Below are positions 22,963-34,726 of a DNA stretch of 64,000 nucleotides, piece by piece (positions within the stretch are counted from its first letter, which is position 1; every line of letters starts with the position of its first letter). Origin of the DNA: Glebionis coronaria (taxonomy: Eukaryota; Streptophyta; Magnoliopsida; Asterales; Asteraceae); contig CM046874.1 of the NCBI GenBank assembly GCA_025667525.1, positions 284,868,380-284,932,379 of the forward strand, written 5' to 3'. The notes under the pieces were generated by a model, which saw only the letters and a program-made list of their open reading frames with translations, was not told the origin of the DNA and did not search any database. The position numbers and the translations under genes are program-made.

Positions 22963-23474
22963 CACAACCAGCACAAGCCTTCTACTCTAATGAACTTCCA
23001 CCAATCCAAGCACCGGTCTTTACTCCAAATGATACGCCAACTGATGTACTAAACCATCTCACTGCCTACTTGTCAAAACTTGTTGCAACTAGAGGATTTC
23101 CACCAACAAACAATCAGCTCCGCACCTCTTCAAATCCTCGACAACAAGCTACTGTTCAAGATGGACAAGTAACAGTACAACCTATTCAGGGAAGGCAAAA
23201 TTCATATGGACCTCCTACAAAGACATTGAATGCTCAAGCTGTGAATTCATAAGCTAATGGAAATGGAAGTCCCATTGGTCCTAAAAAGGTTGTGACTTGC
23301 TACAATTACCGAGGACAAGGTCATATGGCTAGGGAATGCACTCAGCCGAAAAGGAGGAGGGATGATGCATGGTTTCGTGAAAAGATGTATTTGGTCGATG
23401 CTCAGTCAAAGGGAAAGATTTTGGATTCAGAGGAGTTAGCATTTCTTGCAGACCCAGGGGGCAGCAGATACTGA
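22963..23474 (+). pseudogene. gag: gag of element A, 3' part with a degenerate zinc knuckle
   Basis: The Q/P-rich gag linker continues directly after the AGAAG duplication. A TAA at 23250-23252 interrupts the frame. After it comes the nucleocapsid knuckle CYNYRGQGHMAREC near 23298, where the second cysteine of the CCHC motif is tyrosine, so zinc binding should be impaired. A charged KRRRDDAWFREKM segment typical of copia gag follows and the frame ends at 23474. Frames that start upstream of 22958 in this phase begin inside B's LTR. Confidence 0.85.
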
Positions 23475-26400
23475 AGGCATTGCAGTCGTTTCCACTTCTA
23501 ATGCAGCTTATCAAGCAGATGATCTTGACGCATATGATTCGGATTGTGATGACATTCACTCTGCCCAAGCTGCTCTCGTTGCTAATCTCTCTCACTACGG
23601 TTTTGATGTCGTCAGTGAGGTACCCACCACAACCAATCTTGGTAATAATGATAACCAACATCAAGTTGGGCATGAAAATGACCAGCTCGAACAGCATTCG
23701 GGAACTAGTAACTCAAATGATGTGGTACCCAATCCAACACATTTGAGTGAACCTCAACCAAATGCTACGACGGGTATGGAATATTATGCTCAACATGATT
23801 TGGTCATGGTACCTAAATATATTATTGATCAAATGCATATGGCCCTCAGACAATCCATAGATACCAATTCCACCCTAACTGCTAAGCTTGCGTTGCATAA
23901 AGAAAAGGTCAAAGCTTTTGAAATGGTCCCTCAAGCTGAAAAAATAACTAATTTTGAATTTGACCAATTTCGTTTTGAAAAGATTGAACACTTGAAAGAA
24001 ATATAATCATTAAAAGCTAATCTTTCTAATGAATTAAAAGCAAAAGAGTCGGTTGTCAATGATTTTCAGAAACTTAAAATGGATTTCGAAACTCTCGAGT
24101 CTAAAAATTTTGAATCGGAAATTAATGCTACCAAACTTCTTAAATTCAAAGAACAACAGCTTTTAAAACAATACGCTTCAACAGAAAAGGTTCATCTTTT
24201 AACTAAATCGTTTAAAGAACTCGAACTTAAGCGTCTTCAAGATTTACCACCTAATCCCGGTTATGCAAAACAAGCTCAAGAATATATTCCGTGTCTTTAT
24301 GATATGACCCTAATTGGCAAATCGAAAGAAGCACCTTTTGTTCGTAGTTCTGAGGAGACACAGTCACTTGCGGATGAAACTCATTCTAAAATGCTTTCAA
24401 AATTCCATACAATTGATTATGATCAATATAACAAAGATAAATTGTCTAAAAAGACCCGCATTTGCTTACAAAAGGAATTAGCTGAAATGACAGTTCTTGT
24501 GCCCAAAAGTTTGTCAAATGAAAACCCTCCTAGTACGTCTCCTACACTTGTCAAAACGGATTTAACGAAGTTAATTCCACCGGTAAGTAAGGCGTCCGTT
24601 AACTTAAATGTGGTACACCAACACTTAGCCGATTTTGACAAGGTCATTTTGGAACGTACGACGGCTTCGGCCATAACGGAAGGTGAATGGAATTTTGAGC
24701 ACACTAGAGCTGCGTTTCGAGACGAAATTATTCCGTTTGTAAAGAATGTTAAAGCTTGTCTTAGTACTCTTGATCAAGATTTGCTTTTGGAAATAGAAGA
24801 AGTTAGACGTGTTTTCAATGAAATGGATGATGCTTATGAAAACAGTTTACTTGAAATAGAACGGGTTTCACGCCAAAATGATCAGCTTCTGAAGCAAGTG
24901 ATGTCTCATGATATAGTTTCCGTCTGTGTGAATAAAAGTGTTGATGATGATTCTGTTGTGCATAATGTTGAATCTGTGGATACTGTGGTAGATAGTACTT
25001 GTCACGAATCTGATGCTGAATTTTTAAAGCTTCAAGATTCATATTCTTTGCTTTCAAAACATTTTGATGAGATTCAAACACATTGTATTTCGCTTGAATG
25101 CAAGCAACAATTTATTCAGTAATCTTTGAAACGTCATTCGAAGGTGTTAATATCGATGATGCAAACTTTGAAAAGAATTTTCGATTGAATTTACAATCAA
25201 AACAGCGTCAGCCAAGTGACAATGTTGCTCAATCTTTGCCGATAGACATAGAGAAATCTAAGGAGCTTAACTGTGTGAACGTACTTGAGGCCGCTGAGAA
25301 TTTTAAACTTGATCTAGATAATCGAGTTTCCAAGATTTTGTCCAAAGTTGATAACTTAAAACAGAAAAATACACGACTCTTTGATTCAGGAAAGCCCGCA
25401 TGTGCTAATACCACTACACAGAATCAATCTTTGATTGAACAATTGAATCGAAAGTCGGTGGAAATATCTGATTTGAGGGAACAAATTTGTGATAAAATCT
25501 GGTCTTGGCTGAGTTAAAGGAAACACTTCGTACTCTAAAAAGTAAGAATGTTGTGGATAACGCAGCCACTGTCTCAACATCGTCCTCTAGTGCAATCAAA
25601 AGGAACCTTATAGCCGTCACACCATTTAATAAGGGCCCTAGGACTAAACCATCTCAAACTTTGGTCACTAAAGATAAGGCGGAATCAAAACCAGCTTCTA
25701 ATATTCCCGTGTTGCCTTCTATAGGAGTAATCACCACTACTAAGGCTCAAAGATCTAAGCTTAAAAGAATCAAGAAGAATGATAGGATCTTGCCCCCATC
25801 TAGTAGTCAAGTGAAGAAGAAAGTAGAAGCCCATCCTAGGAATGTTATTTCTGTTTTGAATAAAAAGAATCATGTAGCTAAACCTAAAGGCTCTGCGGTT
25901 GTGCAGCGTTCTAAGCCTAGTGTGAATTCTAATTTGAAATGTTGGAATTGCAATGAATGTATGTTTTCTAGTCGTCATGATTCTTGCCTTATTGACCATG
26001 TGAATGAGATGTATGCCCAGAAAAATGGATTAGAATGGAAACCGACTAGGAAAGTGTTAACCCAAGTTGGTTGGATGTGGCGCCCCACTGGTAGAACTTT
26101 CACTATAGTAGGAACCAAGTGCCCTTTGACTAGGATCAGTCCCACTAAAGCGAAGAAAGCGTGCCATTTAACTAGGAGTACCAAGGCTACCAAAACACAA
26201 GCGTGTCCTTTAACTAGGAACACCGACACTACCGTAGGAACCAAGTGCCCTTTAAATAGGTCTACTCCCACTGTAGTGCCCGCGAATAATCCAAAACCTA
26301 AGAAAGTTGGAACAGTAAAACCTGTTAGTGCTAAAACTCACATTAGAAAACGTAGGAAATCTAAGGGTCACACAAATGTTAGCAATTCTGATAATCTTAT

Positions 26401-26521
26401 ATCTGTATCTGCTAACACTCCGGAACCAATAGTTTCCAATGCATTGTCTACTGTTGTTGTTGAAAACAGGTGGTCCAAATTGTTCTCTGGTATTTGGACT
26501 CTGGTTGCTCCAAGCATATGA
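23446..26521 (+). pseudogene. Element A gag-protease linker, coiled-coil rich
   Basis: About 3 kb between the nucleocapsid and the protease encode a Glu/Lys/Leu-rich, coiled-coil-like region known from Asteraceae copia elements; its role is unknown. Readable segments are 23446-24006, 24079-25122, 25098-25517 and 25505-26521, in changing frames. Stops lie at 24004-24006 and 25120-25122 (both TAA in a context fitting CAA), and frameshifts near 25100 and 25505. Near 25940 a CWNCNECMFSSRHDSCLIDH stretch looks like a divergent second zinc-binding motif. A 14-residue tandem repeat follows at 26120. The mainly acidic, helical nature suggests a particle-associated part of gag (inference). Confidence 0.75.
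26120..26287 (+). repeat. 42-bp in-frame tandem repeat (CPLTR motif) in element A
   Basis: Four copies start at 26120, 26162, 26204 and 26246, spaced exactly 42 bp. Each encodes 14 residues with a C-P/H-L-T/N-R core followed by Thr/Lys-rich sequence. The exact codon-multiple period keeps the frame. Confidence 0.88.
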
Positions 26522-27690
26522 CCGGAGATCGCTCTCAGCTCAGAAATTTCGTCAGCAAGTTTCTTGGTACGGTTAGATTTGGAAATGATCATATTGCAAA
26601 GATAATGGGTTATGGTGAATATCATATTGGGAATGTTATAATTTCAAGAGTGTATTATGTGGAAGGTCTCGGTTACAACTTATTTTCTGTGGGAAAATTT
26701 TGTGATGCAAACCTAGAAGTTGCTTTTCGAGAGCATACCTGCTTTATTCGTAATTTGGAAGGGTTGATTTATTGAAAGGTACTCGAGGGAATAATTTGTA
26801 TACTTTGTCTCTAAAAGACATGATGGCCACTTCTCCCGTATGTCTTCTCTCCAAAGCATCGAAGACTAAGTCATGGTTATGGCATCGACGGTTATCTCAT
26901 CTTAACTTTGACGCTATTAATCACTTGGCGAAAAACGAACTTGTTCGTGGTCTTCCTAAACTATCATTTCACAAGGATCATTTGTGTTCCGCGTGTACAA
27001 TGAGGAAAAGCACTAAGAAGTCATACAAACCCAAGACTGAAGACACCAACCAAGAGAAACTTTATCTTTTGCATATGGATCTTTGTGGGCCAATGCGTGT
27101 TGAAAGTCTTAGTGGCAAAAAGTACATCCTCGTCATTGTCGATGATTACTCTCGGTTTACATGGGTGAAATTTCTTAAAGCAAAAAATGAGGCACCTAAA
27201 TTCATCATCAGATTTCTCAAGATGATACAAGTGCGTCTCAACACTACTGTCCGACGCATTCGTACAGATAATGGAACCGAATTTGTGAATCAAATCTTGC
27301 GTGATTATTATGAAGAAATTGGCATATCTCATGAAACATCCGTTGCACGCACTCCACAACAAAACGGTGTCGTTGAAAGGCAAAATCGCACACTTATGGA
27401 AGTTGCTCGAACGATGTTAATTTACGCAAAGGCTCCATTGTTTTTATGGGCAGAAGCAGTATCTACAGCAGTGTACACCCAAAACCGGTCACTAATTCGT
27501 AAACGCCATGGTAATCCATTGAAAAGTACCAGATTTATCATATCTTCATGTATTTGGTTCTCTTTGATATCCAAATAATGATGGTGACAATTTGGGAAAA
27601 CTTCAACCAAAGGATGATATTGGTATTTTCATTGGTTACGCCCCCGCAAAGAAGGCATACCGAATCTAAAACCGTAACTCTCGCAAGATC
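26470..27690 (+). pseudogene. pol: Protease and integrase of element A
   Basis: The protease motif WYLDSGCSKHMTG lies near 26490. After a frame change at about 26775 the integrase zinc region (WLWHRRLSHLNF, CSACTMRKSTKK) and core follow. The catalytic triad is visible: D in HMDLCGP (about 27075), D in RTDNGTEF (about 27265) and E in NGVVERQN (about 27370). Near 27515-27530 the frame shifts, and the following part contains TGA at 27565-27567 and TAA at 27666-27668 before it joins the linker to reverse transcriptase. The integrase core itself is uninterrupted from 26772 to about 27515. Confidence 0.9.
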
Positions 27691-27699
27691 CTCGAAACT

Positions 27700-29909
27700 A
27701 TGAATATTGATTTTGATGAGCTGACAGCAATGGCTTCTGAGCAAAGCAGATCTGAACCCGCACTTCATGAAATGGGACCCAGTAACATTAGTTCTGGTCT
27801 TGTCCCAAACAACCCTACTTCATCATTTATACCACCTACTAGGAATGACTGGGATACGTTTTTTCAACCGTTCTTTGATGAATTCTTTACTCCTCCAAGT
27901 ATTGTTGCTCCAGAACCTGAGGTAATAGCTCTGGTAACCGAAGTTGTGCTCCAGCAACCGAAGCACAATCAGATACGTCTGCACCTACAATTGGTCAAGG
28001 TATACCTTCAACAAGTAATTCTCAACCAACACATGTGTCAACTACCCATGCCATGCCTATTGATGATGAAGAGGATGATGATGATCACGATTTGGAATTC
28101 GCTCAAATGCGTGAACTTCCATACTTTGGTGTACCAATTCCCGACCCTAATCAGGTCGGGTCATCCACCTCAGAGGAAGCTCCTACTACGGTTTACTCCA
28201 ATCGATGGATTCGTGAACATGACAGCAAGTGGACAAAGGATCATCCTATAGATTCTATTATTGGTGACCCTAATCGTCTGGTATCCACACAAAATTAGTT
28301 ACAAGAAAGTGCAATGTTTTGTCACTTTGATGCTTTTCTCACTGAAGTTGAACCTAAGACATGGCAACAAGCTTTTACTCAATCCTGTTGGATAGAATCT
28401 ATGCAAGAAGAACTTAATGAATTTATACGTCTTGAAGTATGGGAACTTGTCCCATGCCCGGATCAAGTGCAGTTACTCACTTTGAAATGGTTTTACAAGG
28501 TGAAACTCGACGAGTTAGGCGGAATATTGATGAACAAAGCTAGACTAGTAGCTCGTGGATACAAGCAATTAATCGACTTTATGGAATCCTTTGCACCTGT
28601 TGCCCGTTTGGAAGCTATTCGACTATTCCTCGCTTATGCAGCCCATATGAATATGATCGTCTATCAGATGGATGTGAAGACGGTATTTCTTAATGGTGAA
28701 CTCAAGGAAGAGGTCTATGTTCAACAACCGGATGGTTTTGTGAATCCTAATTATCCTAATCATGTGTACAAGCTTAAGAAGGCTCTCTATGGGTTGAAGC
28801 AAGCTCCTCGCGCATGGTATGATCTTTTGTCACAATTCCTCGTTACACAAGGCTTCGCTAAAGGCAAGGTGGATCCCACGCTATTCATTCAAAAACGAGG
28901 TAAAGATATGATTATGGTACAAATATATGTTGATGATATTATATTTGCAGCCTTGACCCAAACCTTATCGGATGAGTTTGGGACACTCATGTCTTCCAAG
29001 TTTAAGATGTCAATGATGGGCAAGGTATCATTCTTCTTAGGTATTCAGATATCTCAGAGTCCCAAAGGCATCTTTATCAATCAATCCAAGTATGCCCTTG
29101 AATCGCTTAAGAAATATAAGATGGAATCTTGCGACCCCGTGGATACTCCCATGGTGGAACGAACTAAGCTTGATGCAGATCCACATGGAGTTGTTGTTGA
29201 TCCAACACTGTATCGTGGAATGATCGGTACTCTTCTATATATAACAGCTAGTCGACCTGGTCTTCAGTTTGTTATATGTATGTGTGCTCGGTATCAAACT
29301 CGACCTACTGAGTTACACTTGGCTACTGTGAAACGGATCTTTCGATATCTTAAAGGAACCATTAATCGGGGACTTTGGTATTCGAAGGACTCTTCGATTC
29401 AACTTATGGCATATGCAGATGCGGATCACGCGGGTTGTCAAGATACAAGGCGTAACACGAGTGGAACTTTGCAACTACTAGGAGATCGACTAATCAGTTG
29501 GGCATCAAAAAGGCAGAAAAGCGCTGCAATTTCAAGTACGGAAGCAGAATACATAGCTATGTCCGGTTGCTGTGCTCAAATTCTTTGGATGAGATCGCAA
29601 TTAACCGACTATGGTCTAGGTTTCAACAAGATTCTGATGTACTGTGACAACAAGAGTGCAATTGCTTTATGCTGCAACAACGTTCAATTCTCCCGGTCGA
29701 AACACATTGACATTTGCTACCACTTCATCAAGGAGCAAGTGGAATATGGAGTAATAGAGCTTTATTTTGTCCGATCTGAGTATCAATTGGCGGATATTTT
29801 CACGAAGGCTTTAGATCGCGCTCGAATTGAATTTTTGGCCGACAAGCTAGGAATGAGAACTTTCTCGCCTGAGATTCTAAAGGAACTAGCAGATGAAGCG
29901 AAAGAATAG
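27700..29909 (+). pseudogene. pol: Reverse transcriptase and RNase H of element A
   Basis: An acidic linker (27700-28298, frame change near 27950-28035) ends with a TAG at 28296-28298 in phase with what follows. From 28299 the reverse transcriptase/RNase H block is open for 537 codons to 29909. Motifs: [12 protein letters not shown] at the start, [22 protein letters not shown] (28665), YVDDIIFAA (28926), then RNase H with [20 protein letters not shown] and LADIFTKA. All catalytic aspartates are present, so this is the best preserved part of A, but it has no start of its own and depends on the broken upstream frame. Confidence 0.9.
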
Positions 29910-30220
29910 TGGTGGTAAAACTATTCTCCGTATCCTTGGTGATCATCTATATATATTGTTTATATTTTTATCCACAAAAGCAAAATAAAAAATATAAAAC
30001 CATATAAAAACCATATAAAAACCATAAAAATTGAAAAATTCATAAAAATCCAAAAATATTTTTTACTTTATTTTTCAAAGGCATGTCTTTTGGTACGATA
30101 ATATTTACGGCCTTAGAAATGTTGATTAATATTGACACGGTGCCATAAATAGGGTTCGTACAAAAGTTGTAAATATTTCATAAAACATGCCTATATGGCT
30201 TGTAGTTATTTCTGACTGCA
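29910..30220 (+). other. 3' non-coding region of element A, first part
   Basis: No gene is seen. AT-rich sequence with ACCATATAAAA words (30000-30025) follows the pol stop. It continues at 42252 on the other side of element C. Confidence 0.7.
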
Positions 30221-30225
30221 ACCCG
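30221..30225 (+). repeat. Target-site duplication of element C, left copy
   Basis: ACCCG precedes the left LTR of C and recurs at 42247-42251. Confidence 0.92.
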
Positions 30226-30690
30226 TGTTGGGTCGACTAGATGTAGATCTTGCAGCCTGTCAGGACCGGTGAATGACTTCTGTAATCACAAGTCAAATCA
30301 CAAAGAGACTCTATACACAATATGAATGTAAAATATAAATGTAATCAAGAAGAACAGAATAACTATAAAGACTTGATCCTTTCTAAGGATTTCTAATATT
30401 GATAATTACTAGAACTACGTTTTGAGAAGATGTGTCTAACCCTTCTGCCTAAGGTTCCTTTTATATTCCAAGGAAACCCTAATACAGCATTAAAGAAAAC
30501 GTGTAAAACTGATATGCATATCCTTTCCTAACATATCTCATGCATATCCTAACAGAATATTAAGTAAATAATAAAGTTTGACTTCGACTAGGACCAGGAG
30601 CAGGACTTGCTCCTACTACTACTAGGACCAGGAGGAACTACATACATCCTAGTCTACCTATTACATATAACTATTACAATGGTCCTAACA
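30226..30690 (-). repeat. 3' LTR of element C (left in window)
   Basis: This 465-bp LTR contains, on the minus strand, a TATAAAAG box (30465-30458). GACCAGGAG words and an imperfect inverted repeat GGAGCAGGACTTGCTCC lie near 30597-30613. It differs from the other LTR at two sites. Confidence 0.94.
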
Positions 30691-30702
30691 ATCCTCCCCT
30701 AA
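30691..30702 (-). other. Polypurine tract of element C
   Basis: Read on the minus strand, TAGGGGAGGAT directly precedes the 3' LTR, as required for plus-strand priming. Confidence 0.85.
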
Positions 30703-30884
30703 ACTTGAATTTGACCTGTTGAGTTCAAGTTTCCTGGAAAACGTGCAAAGAAAGCCCGAGGATTGTATCAGCAAAACAAATAGCAGCATCAACAAGATAA
30801 GAATCAGAGTAACTGCCGCAATATGAAACACTAGAAGCTTCTCCAAAGCTTGTAACAAATCAGCATCGTGTTGAATCTTTTCAG

Positions 30885-31410
30885 CAACATGAGCAGATTT
30901 GATGAGCCTTTACCAAGTAGCTGCTCGCTCTTGGGCTAGCTAGGCATTCTGGTGGAATAAGCATCACCCTGGGAGACTAGAACCCAGCCCAACTCTTAGA
31001 ACGTGAATCAATGGTGAGTGGGAGTACCCTGATGATTTTAGGCAAACCATCACAGCCGTCAACGGATTTGATGCGTCTTTACCAGAAGCCGTACCCCTCT
31101 GGACTCGCCAACTCTTAGCAATGAAGCATCGGTGAGTTGAACACCCTATAGCTTTAAGCAAGCTATTACAGCTATCAACGGATTTTTATAAGATCTTTAC
31201 CAAGAGCCTTACCCCCTTGGATTAGCCACTTTTCAGTCCAAGACTATGGCAAGTGAAAACCATCCAGTTTTGGGTAACCTGGCAACCATCAACGGATTTG
31301 AGAATCGCACCAGGAGCCGTACCCTCAAGGTAAATCAACTTTTTCTTGTCGATTAGACATGTTAAGTTGAGAACCATTTGTTGTGTGGACCACGTCCAAC
31401 ACCAAGTGAA
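30885..31410 (-). repeat. Tandem repeats (about 115 bp) between aORF and 3' LTR of C
   Basis: Plus-strand landmarks AACGGATTT at 31061, 31177 and 31291, plus a divergent copy GCAGATTTG near 30893, mark about four units. Each has a TTTACCA(G)GAGCC-like box and a GGTGAGT/GCAAGTG word. On the minus strand one unit has the inverted arms ATAGCTT and AAGCTAT, and another TGATGGTTT with AAAATCATCA. The rest of 30703-31648 has no gene. Confidence 0.75.
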
Positions 31411-31648
31411 GCCAAATACCAGGACAAGCACAAATCAGTAACCAATGTGAAGCAGCCAAGGGATATTATTCACAAGTATAAAATCCAAACTGTGTTAAAA
31501 GTATAAGCAGATAGTATATAAAAAGTGTTGTTTTTCTTTTAACTATAAAGAATGAAATTCACCAATCACTGTACATATTGGTGAAAAGAATGAGAATAAG
31601 CACAAATGAACAAAAATACAAAACAAAAACACTTACAACCCAATCACA

Positions 31649-34600
31649 TCACATACCAGAAGCAGCCTTCTTATCTGCTAGCAACCGCGCCTGAATACCT
31701 TCCACCAATGCCGTGGCCATAGAGGACTCATTTCCAGATGGAGCAGTAGAAATTCGCAAGTGACTAGCCAACATTGCCTCTATGGAAGAAATTGTCAAAG
31801 GATACTCAACATCCGTCAGCATAAAAACCATATGACCAGATTCTAATTCCAACATATGAACTCCACATCCAGCATATAGCTTCCAGCGCAGAATCTCCCA
31901 TTGCATTTGATCCTTCCATATGCCCGAAACAGGAGCATTAGGAGGAGCATCCAACATCAGCTTAAGATCAGCCCAGATACGCAGACCAGGCCATGAAGAC
32001 ACAGCCATCAGGTCAAAAGGCATACTAGAATCAACAAGTCCATATAACGCCATAAGATCCATACGGTCAGCCCAAGACAACACACCCTGCAAACCCGTTG
32101 CCAAACGCACAGACCCATCACTCAAAGTAATCCGATGGGATACGCCACCAGGAAGTGTTGTAGAACGCTCAACCATATAACCAGTAATGTTCCCATTGCC
32201 CAAAGGTAAGTCAGAATCGCTGTCACAAGCTGCATCAATCAAATTCTCAGGATCCCGCTTCTCATAAGGGACTGTCTTCCTACAGCGAACACGACGAGCT
32301 TGTTTTTGGCGAAGGGAACGTCTAGGTGTGGTATCACTAGGTGTAGGTTCAACTTTGACCTTAACCTCAGCAGCAGCAGGGGAAGCAGTAGAAGTAGACT
32401 CATGAAGGTGCCCACCCAATGGACCAGTAGGAGCTGCAGCAGAAGTAGGATTTGGTTGAGTTCCAGGAACCGGTGGTGATGGAGATGGCAAATCAAGGGT
32501 AGTAGCAGTAGTTCTGGTGGTGGTAGCAAAGGTGGTTGTTGGAATATGTGTGGTGGTGGTAGCAGGACCAGCAGTAGAACCCAAAGGAGCAACCGAAGGA
32601 GAAGTAGAAGTACCAACAGAAGTAGCAACAAAACCAGATGGACTTGCAGCAGAACCAGGAGTGGGTGCAGATGAAGGACCAGTAGAAACAGCAGGCGTAG
32701 AAGCAGTCACACCACGAGGATGGTAAATAAATCTTTCCGGAATTGGTTGACTCTGACGCTTAACCATCTTTTCATAAAGTGCCTTGAGCTCATCAAAAGT
32801 CAAAGCCCGCACCCGGTCCCACTTCCAAGGAGCATTAAAATGAGCAGCAGACTGATATTTCACATAACGTTGCATCTGCTTGCGCTCCTCAGTCCGAGAT
32901 AAAGGTCGGTTCTTTCTCTGTTCCTTAAGTTGGGCAGCAAGAGCCAACTGATGCTTACGCATCAATACCATAGCCCTCGGAATACAATTGTGCTCATCAC
33001 CGTCATCACCCAAAAGATCTGTAAACTGAGCATAATCACGGGTGAGAACAGTCAAAACTTGCATCCATTCACTATCACTCTAATGCATGGCATCATGCTG
33101 AATCTGTTCACGCCTTCACTTTCGAAGCTCTTCCTCAGCAGCCCTATCAGCTTCATCAATCTCAGCTTGAACCCTACGAGCAGCCTCCTTACCTAGCCTT
33201 TCCTCCTCAAGCTGGCGACGGGTACGCTTGCGAGATGGGGATGGAGCATCAGTCATTGGGGCCTTGCCCTTCGAATCATGAGAGGGACCAGCATGAGAAC
33301 CAGCAGCAGGATCAAAATCACCACCCATAGGAGTGGGAATAGCACCAGGAGAAGGAACACTGGAGGATGTCGGAGGAACCGGCAAATCATCATAAACTTT
33401 ATCAGCAAAGGCAGCCTTCGCCAATAATGTCAAACCATCCTCAACATTCTCCATACCCTCCGCATCAGAATCTGAATGGATCACATGCTTCTTGCGACGC
33501 CGTTGCTGAGTTTCCAACGCTTTGATGCGATCAGCCAGAGGAAGAACAAACTCCCTAGTAAGTTTCCGATGTTGGTTCAAATCAGCTTCCAAAGAAATCA
33601 TCCGCTCATGGTACCTGCGCATAAGATCAAGCAAAGATATCAGTGTAGTAGGCTCCTCCACCTGCCCACCAAGAGAACTTGGATCAGGGAAAGCGTCATT
33701 GGAGCCCGAAGTAGCATTTGGGTCAATCTGTGGAGTACCAGCACCCAACGGTGTATCAGTCGAGTGTGGGGCAGGACTAGGAGGTGGAGTCTCCACAAAT
33801 GGAGACTTTTGTGGGACTGAAGAAGGACCAGCCTTGGAAGGGGATGGTTTTTCAACCACCACCTCCTTAACCAGCTCCTCCTCAACCACAGGAGTGGCAC
33901 CAGCAGTAGGAGCCTCCTCCTCTATGGGGTCATCATCAATTACAACAAACTCAGGAGCCTCCTCCTCCTCACCCATAGGACCACGAGCCAATTCCAACAT
34001 GGCCTCAGTCAGGGGCCTCCATTCCCCAGTAAACCCATTGACCATATTGTAATACACTTTAGCTGTAAGCTTAGAAGGCACATGCTCAGTCCTATCACGA
34101 GGAATGCAAACCAGTATTTGCTGAAGAAACCTAGGGTACATAAGAAACTTCTTTCTCGAACCAGCATTAGACAGATTACTAACCATCCCCTCAAATAGAT
34201 AATGAGAAAAGTTAAAAACTCTACCCTGGGCTAAGCGAATAAGACCAGTAGCCAAAGGAGTAGGGAAAGCATCCCAACTCCCAGACTTGGGACTCATACA
34301 ATGGATCAGAAAGTGGACCAGAAGCTTCCATTGGGGGGAAAACCTATTTTTCTGGAAGTTAAACTTCCCCCCATGTTCGTATCCTAAAGCAGCCATCCCC
34401 TCCAATACCTCTGAATTGGGGATGGATTCAATACCACCCTCATCCTGAAGATGAAGAGAAGAGAGAATAGAAGCCTCAGTCACCACATATGCACGTCCAT
34501 CTATGGAAGCATGGAGTGCACGTGGGCGACCAACCTCATCCACAAGTCGAGCAGACGCCCAAAATTGGCGAATAACACTATCATATATGGTGGGACAGAC

Positions 34601-34726
34601 AGTAAAAGCAAACCTTAGGTTGGATGCTTCAATGTAATCCAGGATGTCAGCAAAATGTTCACGATGGGGACCATCACCCAGATAAGCAACTCGGTTGTGA
34701 GCAGGTTGGTAAGCAAGAGCAGCCAT
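31649..34726 (-). pseudogene. Additional ORF (aORF) of element C, 1025 codons, function unknown
   Basis: From the ATG at 34726 (context GATCCATGGCT) the frame runs to 31649 with only two internal stops, TGA at 33118-33116 and TAG at 33082-33080. Residues about 1-210 form a globular region containing IRQFWASARLV and a TEASILSSLHL segment. A Pro/Ser/Thr-rich acidic middle, Arg-rich basic clusters (KRTRRQ, near 33220), an Arg/Gln-rich helical part (about 33000-32870), a second low-complexity Pro/Thr/Ala stretch and a C-terminal globular region with WEILRWKLYAGCGVH follow. No signal peptide or clear membrane span is seen, so it is unlike a retroviral envelope protein. It sits where SIRE-type elements carry an env-like gene. 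It shares plan and the FW-x-SA motif with the aORF of B but has no intron. Confidence 0.82.

Noticed and set aside
32239..32726. Leu-rich and Val-rich frames opposite or beside the aORF of C
   Set aside because: They are shadows of the Pro/Thr/Ala-rich low-complexity part of the aORF.
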